This document shows, piece after piece, positions 23,545-33,684 of a stretch of DNA of 64,000 bases. Each line of letters opens with the position of its first letter. Position 1 is the first letter of the stretch. The notes under the pieces were generated by a model that ran no database searches, was not told the origin of the DNA, and saw nothing but the letters and a program-made list of their open reading frames with translations. The stretch is from Silene latifolia (lineage: Eukaryota > Streptophyta > Magnoliopsida > Caryophyllales > Caryophyllaceae), in the NCBI RefSeq assembly GCF_048544455.1, contig NC_133531.1:62472099-62536098 (forward strand), read 5' to 3'. The translations under genes and the position numbers were made by a program.

Positions 23545-24471
23545 ATGTCTTTGTCATATCACCCATGGCATCTCCTTTCGCATCATGTGTATCCCGAACC
23601 TCGCTACCTCATCTCTCGGCCTCATCAAAGATAGAGTCGTACACAAAGAATGTACACTCTTTCTACTCAAAGCATCAGCAACAACATTGGCCTTCCCTTC
23701 ATGGTAGATGATTTCCATGTCATAGTCGCCAATCAACTCCATCCACCTCCTCTGTCTCATGTTCAACTCCTTCTGCGTGAAGATGTACTTGAGACTCTTG
23801 TGATCAGAAAGTACCTTAAAGATTGCTCCATAAAGGTAATGTCTCCAAATCTTGAGAGCAAACACCACTGCACCCAACTCCAGATCATGAGTAGGGTAGT
23901 TCTCCTCATAAGGCTTCAACTGCCTAGAAGCATAGGCAATTACTTTACCATTCTGCATCAACACACACCCCAACCCATTCTTCGAGGCATCCGTATAAAC
24001 CTCAAAATTCTCGCTCCCTTCAGGCAATGCTAGGACAGGAGCTGTGGTCAAACGCTCCTTTAATGTTTGGAACGCCGTCTCACAACTCTCATCCCAACGA
24101 AACCTGTTCTCTTTCCTCATCAACGCTGTCATCGGTCTAGCTATCTTGGAGAAATCTTTCACGAACCGCCTGTAGTATCCAGCTAAACCCAAGAAACTCC
24201 TAACCTCAGCAACATTCTTTGGTGCTTCCCACTTTGTCACTGCCTCAATCTTCGCGGATCCACGGCCTACCCCATCTTTAGAGATTACATGCCCCGGAAA
24301 AGCAACTTTCTCCAACCAAAACTCACACTTGGACAACTTAGCATACAACTCATGATCCCTCAAAGTCTGCAACACGATCCTCGGATGCTCCTCATGCTCC
24401 TCCTTAGTCTTAGAGTAGACTAAGATATCATCGATAAACACCACCACGAATCGGTCCAAGAACGTCTCAAG
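23545..24471 (-). pseudogene. RT C-terminus and RNase H, Tekay element
   Basis: Main frame 23554-24459. RT active-site motif FIDDILVYS at residues 8-16, then [19 protein letters not shown]. RNase H follows: [34 protein letters not shown] and [10 protein letters not shown] frameshift near 24472 separates it from the RT N-terminus, and another near 23545 from integrase. Confidence 0.9.
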
Positions 24472-24991
24472 ATCCTATTCATCGATCCATAAACACCGCC
24501 GGCGCATTAGACAACCCAAACGGCATCACCACATACTCATAATGGCCATACCTCGACGTGAAAGCCGTCTTCGGTATGTCCACATCTCTAATCTTCACCT
24601 GATGGTACCCCGACCTCAAATCAATCTTAGAAAAGATGGATGCACCACTCAACTGATCAAACAGGTCATCTATCCTTGGCAAAGGATACTTGTTCTTTAT
24701 CGTCACACGGTTCAACTCTCTGTAATCTATGCATAACCTCAAACTCCCATCTTTCTTCTTCACGAAAAGAACTGGTGCTCCCTAAGGCGATACACTTGGT
24801 CTAACGTATCCCTTCTCTATCAAATCATCCAACTGCTTCCTAAGCTCCTCCATCTCCTTAGGACCCATACGATACGGTGCCTTAGAGATTGGCCCCGTCC
24901 CTGGCTTCAACTCAACGGTGAAATCTATCTCCCTCTTCGGTGGCAACCCCGGAATCTCCTCGGAAAAACATCTCGCAAACTCTCCCACCAT
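24472..24991 (-). pseudogene. RT N-terminal half, Tekay element
   Basis: Two frames, 24782-24991 and 24479-24763, split by a TAG (24783-24785) where relatives have TGG (Trp) before GAPVLFVKK. Visible RT signatures: [47 protein letters not shown] and [12 protein letters not shown]. Confidence 0.9.
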
Positions 24992-26676
24992 GGTATCTCG
25001 TCAATCGTAGGGCTCTCTATCCGGTCATCTCTCACATGGCACAAAATCAGAGGACATCCCTTCCTCCGATACGACTTCAAGGTGACAGCTGCAATCAACT
25101 TAACTTTGGGTTTGACTAGAAACCCACAATAAGACACACTAACACCCTTAGGACCTCTTAGGGACACTTTCTTTTGATGACAGTCTATCTTAGCTTTATA
25201 CTTTCCTAACCAATCCATCCCAACTATCATCTCAAAACCATTAAAAGGAAACTCTAGCAAGTCTACAGGGAAATCGACTTGCCCAACTATCAAAGATACA
25301 TCTCTAAACAACCTCCCACACGATACAGACTCTCCCGAAGGTATGAAAACTTGCTCCCTAACAGACTCATATACTCTCAAACCCAACTGTTTTACATGAC
25401 TCAAGACACAAACGATCGAGAAGCCCCGAATCAAACAAAACAAACGTAGGAACACCATTAACAAGGAATGTACCGGTGATAACGTGCGCATCTTCCTCAC
25501 TGCCTTCTTCTTGTCCATCATGAACAACTTGCCATCGGTCTTCCGCCCACCTCCCGGACAAGATCTTGGTGATGTGGTCGGCTTAGCACTCGACCCCTGA
25601 TTGTTGTTGTTGTTGTTCGTCGGTGTCTTCTGATAAGAATTACCGCCGTTGCGGTTGCCTCCACTCTGGTAGCTCTGACCTCCCCGGTTTGGCCATGATC
25701 CCGCCGGTCTGTTGCTCGCGAAGCTCTGCGCAGGTCTCTGGAAAGATCCCGGTGCACTTGTGCACTCATGTCTCTTGTGGCCTACGCCACCACAACCAAA
25801 GCAGGTCACTCCCCAGCTATTGCTCACACTCCCACGGCCTCTCCCAAAGGAAGTTCCAGCACTAAACCCGGACCCAGAAGAAAACCCCTTAGATTGATTG
25901 TGGTTGCCTTTCTTGAAATTAGATTGGCCACCACCCTCGCTCTCAGACTTCCTCTTCTCTCCACCTGACCTCTCCTGAGCCATCTCCACTAGCCTCTCAG
26001 CTCTCCCAGCCCTCTCATATGCTTCCTTTACATCAGTAAGGACTCCCACGGGTAACTTATCCATAATTTTCGTGGTTAGCCCTCTCTCAAACCTCAAAGC
26101 CAGATTCTCCTCACTCAAACCCATATCCTCAGCATATCTAGATTTCTCATTGAACTGCCTGTAGTACTCAGCCACAGACATCTCAGCAGTCATCTTAAAC
26201 TTGTCGAACTCCTCTCTCAACTTACTCCTCACATGTTCTGGCACGAACTCCTTCCTCACCGCCCTACGAAACTCCTCCCAAGGTATAGCAGGTAACCCCT
26301 GGTTGGTATATATCTCCTTGGCACTCACTTTCACTGAGTCCCACCACTTGCCAGCTGCCTCCCTCAGATAAAATGCAGCCTGGTCCACTCTCATCTCATC
26401 AGGACAACGAACTAAATCTAGTATGTTCTCCATCTCCCTCAGCCAACTATCTAAAAGATTAGGCTCCTCAACTCCCTTATACTCCTTCGGATTAAACCTC
26501 GCAATATAGAGGCTGACTTTAGCATGGTCAACCTCCTTCTCCTTACTCTTATCCTTGTCCTCATTCACTCTCTTCAGGGTCTCAGTAAGAGCATCCTGGT
26601 GCTCTAACATCTTGACGATGTCGTCTGTAGTCATAAGCTCAGCTCTCGCATACAAAACATTTCTCTTGGGCGGCAT
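24925..26676 (-). pseudogene. Gag and protease, Tekay element
   Basis: Gag from MPPKRNVLYARAEL (start at 26676; the frame opens earlier at 26712). Gag core residues about 70-250 (LREMENILDLV, REAAGKWWDSV, EYYRQFNEKSRYAEDM); zinc knuckle CFGCGGVGHKRHEC at about residue 305. Protease: the active-site DSG of FVLFDSG lies at about 25426-25437 but in another frame (25367-25561), while its C-terminal part (VGMDWLGKYKAKIDC) returns to the gag frame. This points to two compensating frameshifts between about 25570 and 25420. The overlap with the RT segment at 24925-24991 is a frame change. Confidence 0.87.
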
Positions 26677-26749
26677 CTTGAAGCTATACAAAAAGGGTAA
26701 ACATAAACACACGTTCTAAACCCCAAAACACGAAAACGCGCTGCCCAGC

Positions 26750-27020
26750 ACCTACTCGATCGAGTATCCAAACCCACTCGATCGAGTAACGGGCTACTCG
26801 ATCGAGTGCCACCATGTACTCGATCGAGTACCCAAACTCCAGAACTAAACAGACCTTCTGATCTCTAACCCACTCGATCGAGTATCTAGGCTACTCGATC
26901 GAGTGACCCCCTACTCGATCGAGTACCCCTAGTTACTCGATCGAGTGCCCCAAAACGCGATTCTGGACTCAAAATCGTCAAAAACCTATCCGATCGAGTC
27001 AGTCTCACTCGATCAAGTAC
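26750..27020. repeat. CTCGATCGAG cluster in Tekay leader
   Basis: Eight perfect CTCGATCGAG palindromes, mostly ACTCGATCGAGT, in two groups of four, plus two decayed copies (CCGATCGAGT, CTCGATCAAG). They lie between gag and PBS; spacers of 6-50 bases share no clear sequence. Confidence 0.95.
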
Positions 27021-27443
27021 CACCCATACGTAATAGCTACCCGCATATTACGTCATATACTAACATGCTAACTTTATAAATCACATTATATCATATCAAT
27101 CATGCTATTAATTGCCACATTGTAAACATTCCATCATGCTATCATTTCATCAACAATATCTATATATATATATAACATCACTTTTCTTTTATCTCATCAA
27201 CTTCCAATTCGAACATACGACCATCAACACATTCCACCACATTGTTACGCAAGTTACTAAGCACACACATGACTCAACACACACATTCCCCCATGTGACC
27301 GGTTCAAAGTTGTAGGGCGACCCCTTGCGACTTTAGGACGTCTCCCAAGCCTTTGCACTAGCTCCTACGACTTTTACCCCGGGTTCATTTTAATTGACTC
27401 CCTATGTTCATTAAGTTCATTGGTTACAGGTTTCAGGATCGTC
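27021..27443 (-). other. Leader between PBS and motif cluster
   Basis: No gene seen. Includes a short (TA)n run at 27161-27174. Confidence 0.5.
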
Positions 27444-27455
27444 GCTCTGATACCA
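27444..27455 (-). other. PBS (initiator tRNA-Met), Tekay element
   Basis: Minus strand TGGTATCAGAGC, two bases from the LTR. Confidence 0.9.
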
Positions 27456-27457
27456 TT

Positions 27458-27851
27458 TGTAACACCCCCATACTCCAAGTGCCTTACCAGGACCACTCAG
27501 GTATGAGGACATCACCATCTCGGTCGCCCGAGGTATGATAATCAAATAGACAAAACGGAAACAACATTTATTATAAATAGTTTAATGATAAATACAATCC
27601 TCGAAACCAAACTGAAAGTACAATACATTATTCCAAACTATCTGTTCTCAACTGAAATGTAAATGAAATCTAAACTACAGCGGAAGACTCTATCGTCATG
27701 TCGTGGCCATCCCAGCTATCCCCGTACTCATCTCTATACCTGCTCAATATCTGCTCACCATCCCCGAATGGATCACCGCAGGTTTTACAAAACAACACCG
27801 GGGTCAGTACTAATCACACAATCAATATAGATAACAATAATAAGACAAACA
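27458..27851 (-). repeat. Truncated 5' LTR, Tekay element
   Basis: Matches 20516-20909 almost exactly, then stops abruptly at a junction with CACTA sequence. About 950 bp of LTR are missing. Hairpin CTCGG-TCGC-CCGAG at 27519-27532. Confidence 0.9.
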
Positions 27852-28273
27852 TATTTCACAACGGTTGTTGTTTAATAACCGTTGTCAATACCTTCCATAC
27901 TATAAACCACACAAACAGAAGTCTTCTGCAGCCACAAAACACAACCCTTAATACACAAACACAAACACAAACACAGCAGACAAACAAACACAAAACACAT
28001 ACACACTCTCTTTCTCTCTTTCTCTATTTCTCTCTTTCTCATCGCCGCTTTATCTTCTCGCGTCACCGTGATTTCATCGTCTATTACGTTCGTATTTATC
28101 AGGTAAATCTCGCCGTCCACGTTAGTTTCATCGTCATTATTTTCTTTTTCTATTTATTTCTTTTGCATGTATGTGTTTTTATCGACCATTATGTTATTTG
28201 TTTAAGTATTGTTCGCATAATTAGTTACTAAAACAATGAAGAAGCAAGATGAAGAAGTAAGATAAACATAATT

Positions 28274-28292
28274 AATATATATATATATATAT
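28274..28292. repeat. (AT)n run
   Basis: Simple repeat inside the CACTA element. Confidence 0.9.
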
Positions 28293-28332
28293 TTATAAAT
28301 ACATAAATTAAAAAAAAATTACATATGTAAAA

Positions 28333-28590
28333 ATGCAATTCTTATATTTTCATGGAGGATCTTATTGTGCTCTATCGTATCCGTCCTCTCCTCCTTGGCT
28401 ATTTGGAGGTTCCGTTCAGCAGTTGCTATATCGTCATATAGCCGCAATCGCCGCCGCTCCGTCAAGCCATTTTCTTTGGCGTGCTTCATGCGGATCGAGC
28501 TTCCGCAAGGTAGCTCCTGAAACTTTCCTCAATATGGAGGAACCAGCGGATGAAGTTGTTGTTGTTCTCGATCATGGTAAGAGTCTTTAG
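28333..28590 (+). pseudogene. Possible captured exon in CACTA element (85 aa)
   Basis: A plus-strand frame rich in Ser, Ala, Pro and Val (FLNMEEPADEVVVVLDH) that ends at a good splice donor (CATG-GTAAGAGT at about 28575). Upstream, 28000-28105 is pyrimidine-rich (CT)n like a plant 5' UTR and ends at another donor-like CAG-GTAAATC. This resembles a captured host-gene 5' part or the element's own transcript start. I do not recognise the protein. Confidence 0.3.
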
Positions 28591-29253
28591 GATGAAATCA
28601 TTCATTTTGTTAGAGTTTTTTGAGTTTGATTTGAAAGATTAAGTAGAGTTTGTTTTAACAGTTAGAGTTTGGAGATGAATATATGAGATAATGGAAATGT
28701 TAGTTGAGATATGCAATGTATTTATACTAAGCAATGTGTGGGTTGAGTTAATTGCTTTTTAATTAATATATATATGTTAGGAAGTTGTGCCATAATAATC
28801 ATCATCATATCTCTCAATAATGCTGCTTCAAATCCTATTACTAACCCTTCTCATTCCATATTATCCGTTCATATGTACAGTGATGTCAGTAATAATGCAT
28901 GCATCGGAATTCTAACAGGCCGTAATTATGCATGCATCTAGTAATATTTAATTTAATTTTTTTTTATTTTTTAAGAACAAACAACAACGGTTATTTTAAA
29001 ACAACCCGTTGTCTTTAGTTATAACAACGGTTTTGTATATTACAACCCGTTGTTATAACTTTCCCCCCAAAATTGAGTCACACTTTCCACAACGGGTTTT
29101 TATACATAAAACCGTTGTTAATAGTTTTAACAACGGTTTCGTTAAGTAAACCAACCGTTGTTAAAACCTTCTACAACGGACGCTTTAACAACGTCCGCTT
29201 TTTTATATAACAACGGTTTTTGACCGTTGTTATAGCCTGTATCTGTAGTAGTG

Positions 29254-29636
29254 AATAGACACTATTTCTAATGCCAAAAATTGGGGGAGTTCATGCATAA
29301 AGATGCTATGCATGAAACTACAATTGTCATTTTGGATTTTAAATGTGGGAACAATAAAAGAAACACCTCAATGGGACCGAGGTGTGAGTCCTCTAGATGA
29401 TGCTAGGACTCCAAATCATGATCAAGATAAAAATTATATGAAAAACAAGAGAAATAAACAAACCTTAAAGGAGGTGTAGGAAACTCACAAAGGAATGTGG
29501 CATCCTCCCAAGAGCTTGCTAATCCTCAATCTTCGCCCATGGCGTCATCACTATCAACTCCATCATCATCATCAACTTCACTTGAATCACCATCAACCTC
29601 CATAGATCCGGAGGATTCACCACTTTCACTTGAACT
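29254..29636 (-). other. Remaining 3' non-coding region, copy B
   Basis: Matches 3247-3629 with few changes. No gene. Confidence 0.7.
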
Positions 29637-31142
29637 TCATTCTTCTTCCTCACTACCCTCTTCTTCTTCACCTTCTTCATTTTCTTCTTCATTTTCTTCA
29701 CCTTCTTGTGCACCACTCTCAACAACAACCATCTCCTCTTCACCCAAGCTAGCACCCCTAGAAGCACTAGGAAAGAAGACTTCCCTATCTGCCCAACTAG
29801 GCAAAGGACAAGATGGGTCAAGAAGTCCTTGCCTAGATAGATGTAGGAGGGGCGGATATTGTGCTCTATAAGCATCGACTCTATCCTCATAACCTTGCTT
29901 GTGCATTTCTTTCATCAAGAGAATCAAGTAGTCATTCCCCGCCTTAACATTTTCGGGTTGAAACTCAAGGTAGGTGAATGGGTAGGGTGGAGTCATAATA
30001 GAGGATGAGGGCTCGGCAATGTCTTCCCCTTGGTGTTGTATATTATACTCGGCTTCCTCGGAGAGTGGGAGAAGGTAGTTTGGCCTATGAACATTTAATC
30101 GGCAAATCTGACTTGGCAATGTGAAGGATTTAGCATCTTTTGTTAACCTCCCAAATTTGTCATCAAGAGTATCATTCGTGACCCATTTGAATTTTTGAAC
30201 CATGGTGGCTAGATCAATGATATGGCCTCCCTTAACCGGTTTATAGGTGATATCCTTGTTGAAGTTCCGGTTGAAGTGTTTTGCCAAATAAGTTACCAAA
30301 TCTCCATTAACAATAAAGGTCGTGCCTTCTTTGCCATCATCGACTTTGAGCCACCTCTCAATCAAAAGTTGAAGAATGTTGTACTTTTTGGTGAACTCTC
30401 TTCCAATGTTCAAGGTTGACTCGAGATAAATAAAGTCAAGTTCGGTGAAATGGTTCGTTCCCTTCCTAGCAATCAAAGTATGCCCAACGACCTTGTGCCA
30501 TACTCTTATGCCCGGATGATGGACAAAAAGAGCACGCCAATCATGATAAGATGTAAACTCTCTCCCGATAATAGCCTTCCATAGGGGAGCGGGATCATAC
30601 TTGATAGGTTTCTTTGTGTAAGTCGGGTCATTGCTAAGGCCAAAAATTTCACCAAACTCGCGAAAAGACAATTTTCTATCGGTATTCTCGAGCCGGAATT
30701 CAATATTTGTTCGGGTCACCACCTTGGTAACTTTCAAAGAACTTAAGAACTCTAAGGTGAGGGATGAGTAAGTCAACTCTTGCATATCAAACAAAGTACT
30801 CAATCCCATGGACTCGAAAAAGGTCTTGGTTTGTTCTAAGACACCAAATTTTGACAAGGTCTCTTGGAATATGAATTTGGTGGGTAAAATAGATTTCTTA
30901 GCAAGTGAAACAAATTTCTTCCTATGAGAGTCGGAAGTGAAGATTACCTCCGGATAATCATCTAGTTGTTCAACAACCGGAGTAGAAGTAGTAGCTTCCA
31001 TAGGAGGAATAGACTCTTGAATTTCCACCCTTGCATTTTGAACCACCAATGCCTTAGATGCTTGAATAGCTTGTAGAGCTTGTTGTCTTTTGGAAAGGTT
31101 CTTCTTTGGGGGTGCCTTGCTTCCGCCTTTTGTTCTTTCCAT
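29637..31142 (-). CDS. ORF-X of family A copy B (ATHILA ORF-1-like)
   Basis: An intact 501-residue frame starting MERTKGGSKAPPKK. It is almost identical to the copy A protein over residues 1-330 and more variable after that, where both have NYLLPLSEEAEY, the PPYPFTY segment and SWAD followed by VFFPSASRGASLGEEE. The acidic tail is longer by a few Glu/Asn residues, a triplet-scale length change that keeps the frame. As in copy A, no transmembrane or signal segment is visible. Two intact copies beside damaged gag-pro suggest either recent activity or constraint on ORF-X; the shared frame alone does not prove either. Confidence 0.8.
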   Translation of the reverse strand: MERTKGGSKAPPKKNLSKRQQALQAIQASKALVVQNARVEIQESIPPMEATTSTPVVEQLDDYPEVIFTSDSHRKKFVSLAKKSILPTKFIFQETLSKFGVLEQTKTFFESMGLSTLFDMQELTYSSLTLEFLSSLKVTKVVTRTNIEFRLENTDRKLSFREFGEIFGLSNDPTYTKKPIKYDPAPLWKAIIGREFTSYHDWRALFVHHPGIRVWHKVVGHTLIARKGTNHFTELDFIYLESTLNIGREFTKKYNILQLLIERWLKVDDGKEGTTFIVNGDLVTYLAKHFNRNFNKDITYKPVKGGHIIDLATMVQKFKWVTNDTLDDKFGRLTKDAKSFTLPSQICRLNVHRPNYLLPLSEEAEYNIQHQGEDIAEPSSSIMTPPYPFTYLEFQPENVKAGNDYLILLMKEMHKQGYEDRVDAYRAQYPPLLHLSRQGLLDPSCPLPSWADREVFFPSASRGASLGEEEMVVVESGAQEGEENEEENEEGEEEEGSEEEE

Positions 31143-31275
31143 GTTCTCCTTTATGTAGTAACGCCAAAGATAAGCTTGATTTCTTCAAATTCCAATAAGA
31201 CCCAAATCGATTTAGGATAGTTGAATTTTGCCTTGTATCCTAAAAATCGATTCAAACTTTGAAGATGTTGGTGTT

Positions 31276-31503
31276 TTAAATTCTTTGTTGTTGGTAAAGG
31301 AGTGTTTTGTTTGAGTTTTGAGGAGGTTTGGAATTAATTTGGGTGAATTTGGTTGAGAAATTTGATTTTTGTGGATGGAGGGATTGAGGGTTTTGGAGGT
31401 TTTGGAGATGTGTTTGTGTTATGAATGAGTAAAATGAATTGGGAAAGGGGGTTTTAATCCCGTTAGTTTTGAATTTTAGAGGGGAGACGAGCGGATTCTC
31501 CAC
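31276..31503 (-). CDS. Small ORF upstream of ORF-X, copy B (doubtful)
   Basis: 75 residues, same length and start as 5257-5484; differs at about two residues. Confidence 0.25.
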   Translation of the reverse strand: MENPLVSPLKFKTNGIKTPFPNSFYSFITQTHLQNLQNPQSLHPQKSNFSTKFTQINSKPPQNSNKTLLYQQQRI

Positions 31504-31815
31504 GGGACGCTCGTATTCTTGTTATTCTGGGACGAGCGTCTTCTGAGAAAACGAGCGTCTTTTATAGGAGGACGAGCGGATTGCTGTCAAGATGCTCGAA
31601 TTCCTTGTCAGGGAGGAATCCCAAATTTTACCAACAGTAGGACGAGCGGATTCTTTGGGGGACGAGCGACCTGACTCAGACCATCGGATTCTTTGGCGGG
31701 ATGCTCGGATTCTCAGTCAGTCCGAAAATTTCGTTTTCCAGATCTCTCAGGACGAGCGTCTTCTCACCAGGACGCTCGGATTGTCTTTAGGATGAGCGGG
31801 TTCTGGGTTGGGACG
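31483..31815. repeat. Motif cluster before ORF-X, family A copy B
   Basis: Same layout as 5462-5810, with substitutions inside several motif copies (for example GATGCTCG for GACGCTCG, and ACCATCGG for ACGAGCAA). Confidence 0.85.
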
Positions 31816-32151
31816 CTCGGACCCTTTACCACACGAATTCAGCTCCATCCGTGGGTATTTCATAACCCGTGTCATTTCCTTTGGTCTTCATTATGGGGGC
31901 ACTACGAAGGCTTGGATAGCCTAGGCAATTGCTATCCCCACACTATGTCAAAACACTACACATCAATAATCACATAAGTCCCTCCCTCACTTTCTCTCAA
32001 AATGATGAAAATCTTAATCAAGGCATAAAAATACAAATCACAAATTGACAAAAATGCAATACAATAAGTAAAATGCAAGTTAAGGGGTTATAATATTTAC
32101 AAATGGTGGTTTAGGGAGGACTCCACCAAACTCTCATCCATAAGTGAGATG
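31816..32151 (-). other. Spacer, copy B
   Basis: Matches 5811-6137; nothing recognised. Confidence 0.5.
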
Positions 32152-33684
32152 TCAAGGGGGCATAGCCAAGGTGTTGTTGATGTTGCTCAACACCTTGAAG
32201 AAGTAGTCGAAAGCTTGTTCATTGTCATGGTAAAGATCTTCAATAGACCTTTGCACTTGTTGTTCTTCATTGTGGTCTTGGGTCATAGCATTACCGATAT
32301 AGGGATAGAATATCCCTTCAAACTCATCATCCCAAAGACCGCATACTTCATCTACTTGTTCCCCAATAATATCGCGAGTTGACAAGAGCAACTCTTCTTC
32401 CTTCTTGTCATGGCCAATGAGGCCTTCTTCTTTACTTGTCATGAGTGAGCTTTTCAAGCTCTCTTTGTTGAGACTTTCTTGTTCTTTGGACGGAGCATCT
32501 TGGACTTTCTCTTTCCATATGGGTGGTGATTCTTTACCCATATCTTGTTCTTTGCATTGTGATGCCAACTTCTTCCTATCAATTTCTCGGCTATAATGAT
32601 CAACCATGAAACACGGCTCATGTAATCGGGGAGCTCTCATTGTCTTGTCAAGATTAAAAGTGATCGTTTCATCTCCCACTTCAAGTGTGAGCTCTCAATG
32701 TTTCACGTCAATCACCGCTCCCGCGGTGTGTAAGAAAGGTCTTCCTAAAATTATAGGAATGTTGGAGTCTTCTTCCATGTCAACAATGACAAAGTCCACC
32801 GGGATGAAGAACTTGCCAATTCTTACCGGCACATCTTCCCATAACCCTAAATGTGTCTTCGTTGAGCGATCCGCCATTTGAAGCGTGATATTAGTGCACT
32901 TAAGCTCTCCCATTCCTAGCCTCTTGCACACCGAATATGCGATGACACTCACACTTGCCCGAAGGTCTCATAGAGCTTTGTTGATAGTGGTGTCGCCAAT
33001 GGTACATGGAATAGAGAAGCTTCCTGGATCCTTTAGTTTTGGAGGTGAACTTCCTTGTAGGATGGCACTACTCACCTTAGTGAAAACAATAGTCTCAAGT
33101 TTCCGGATGGATTTCTTCTTTGTAAGAATATCTTTCATGTATTTCGCATAGGCCGGAACATGATTGATTAATTCCGTAAATGGAATTGAGACTTCCAAGT
33201 TTTTGACAATCTCCATAAACTTCCCAAGTTGTTCATCAAACTTAGGCTTAGCTTGACGACTTGGAAATGGAAGCCGAATCACAATAGGCTCTTTCTCTCT
33301 AGCCTTCTCTTCATTCTCCATTGAAACTTCTTGAATGGTGGGTTCTTCTTCTTTCTTAGAGTCTTCAACAACTCTTTCCTTGTCACTAGCATTCACAATA
33401 TCTTCATCAACGGGCCTCTTCGGCACTTCATACCTTGTACCACTCCTCAAATGGATGGCACTCACCGATTCTTGTCTTGGGGGATTACCTTGAGGTGGTA
33501 ATTGCCCCTTTTGTCTTTGTGAACTTGAAGATGCTAATTGAGACATTTGGGTCTCCAACATCTTTGTGTGAGCTAGTATGTTGTTAATGGTGATGTCTTT
33601 TGCTTGGCTATCCTTTTGCATTTGAGTGAAAAATTCTTGTTGATTCTTTTGCATTTGGAGGACCAATTTTTGAACATCAAAACC
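32152..33684 (-). pseudogene. Gag-protease linker, protease and tail, copy B
   Basis: The same polyprotein region as in copy A, without the copia insertion. Segments: linker 32968-33666 (MQKNQQEFFTQMQKDSQ..., LPFPSRQAKPKFDEQLGKF); protease 32695-32952; tail 32152-32679. Damage: a TAA after QTND at about 33683, a TGA immediately before the active-site loop, and the loop itself reads DLRAS where copy A has DLGAS, which should kill catalysis. The TGA at 32695-32697 is shared with copy A. The tail ends NTLAMPP as in copy A. No RT follows. Confidence 0.8.

Larger units (their letters stand above)
20516..27851 (-). mobile_element. Tekay/Del-type chromovirus (Ty3/gypsy), defective
   Basis: A minus-strand element: truncated 5' LTR (27458-27851), initiator-Met PBS, leader with motif cluster, gag-protease, RT, RNase H, integrase, chromodomain, PPT, 3' LTR (20516-21864). 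The C-terminal chromodomain and domain order RT-RH-INT identify a chromovirus; details fit Tekay/Del. Several frameshifts and one TGG-to-TAG stop make it non-autonomous. It inserted into the end of the LTR at 18286-20515 (expected TSD TATTA; right copy deleted). Confidence 0.9.
27852..29253 (-). mobile_element. CACTA-type transposon, one end lost
   Basis: The right edge ends ...GTAGTAGTG; its reverse complement begins CACTACTACAGATACAGG, a CACTA-type terminus. Inside it, about 28980-29235 is packed with AACAACGG / CCGTTGTT words in both orientations, the usual subterminal repeats of CACTA elements. The left side (27862-27895) has the same words but no CACTA end. The 3-bp AAT at 29254-29256 fits a CACTA TSD, since copy A reads ...AAAATAGACAC uninterrupted. 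No transposase is present, so it is non-autonomous. Orientation is arbitrary. Confidence 0.8.

Noticed and set aside
26750..27020. CRISPR-like array of CTCGATCGAG repeats with unique spacers
   Set aside because: Repeat unit is only 10-14 bases, spacers vary in length, no cas genes, and the sequence lies in a plant retrotransposon leader.
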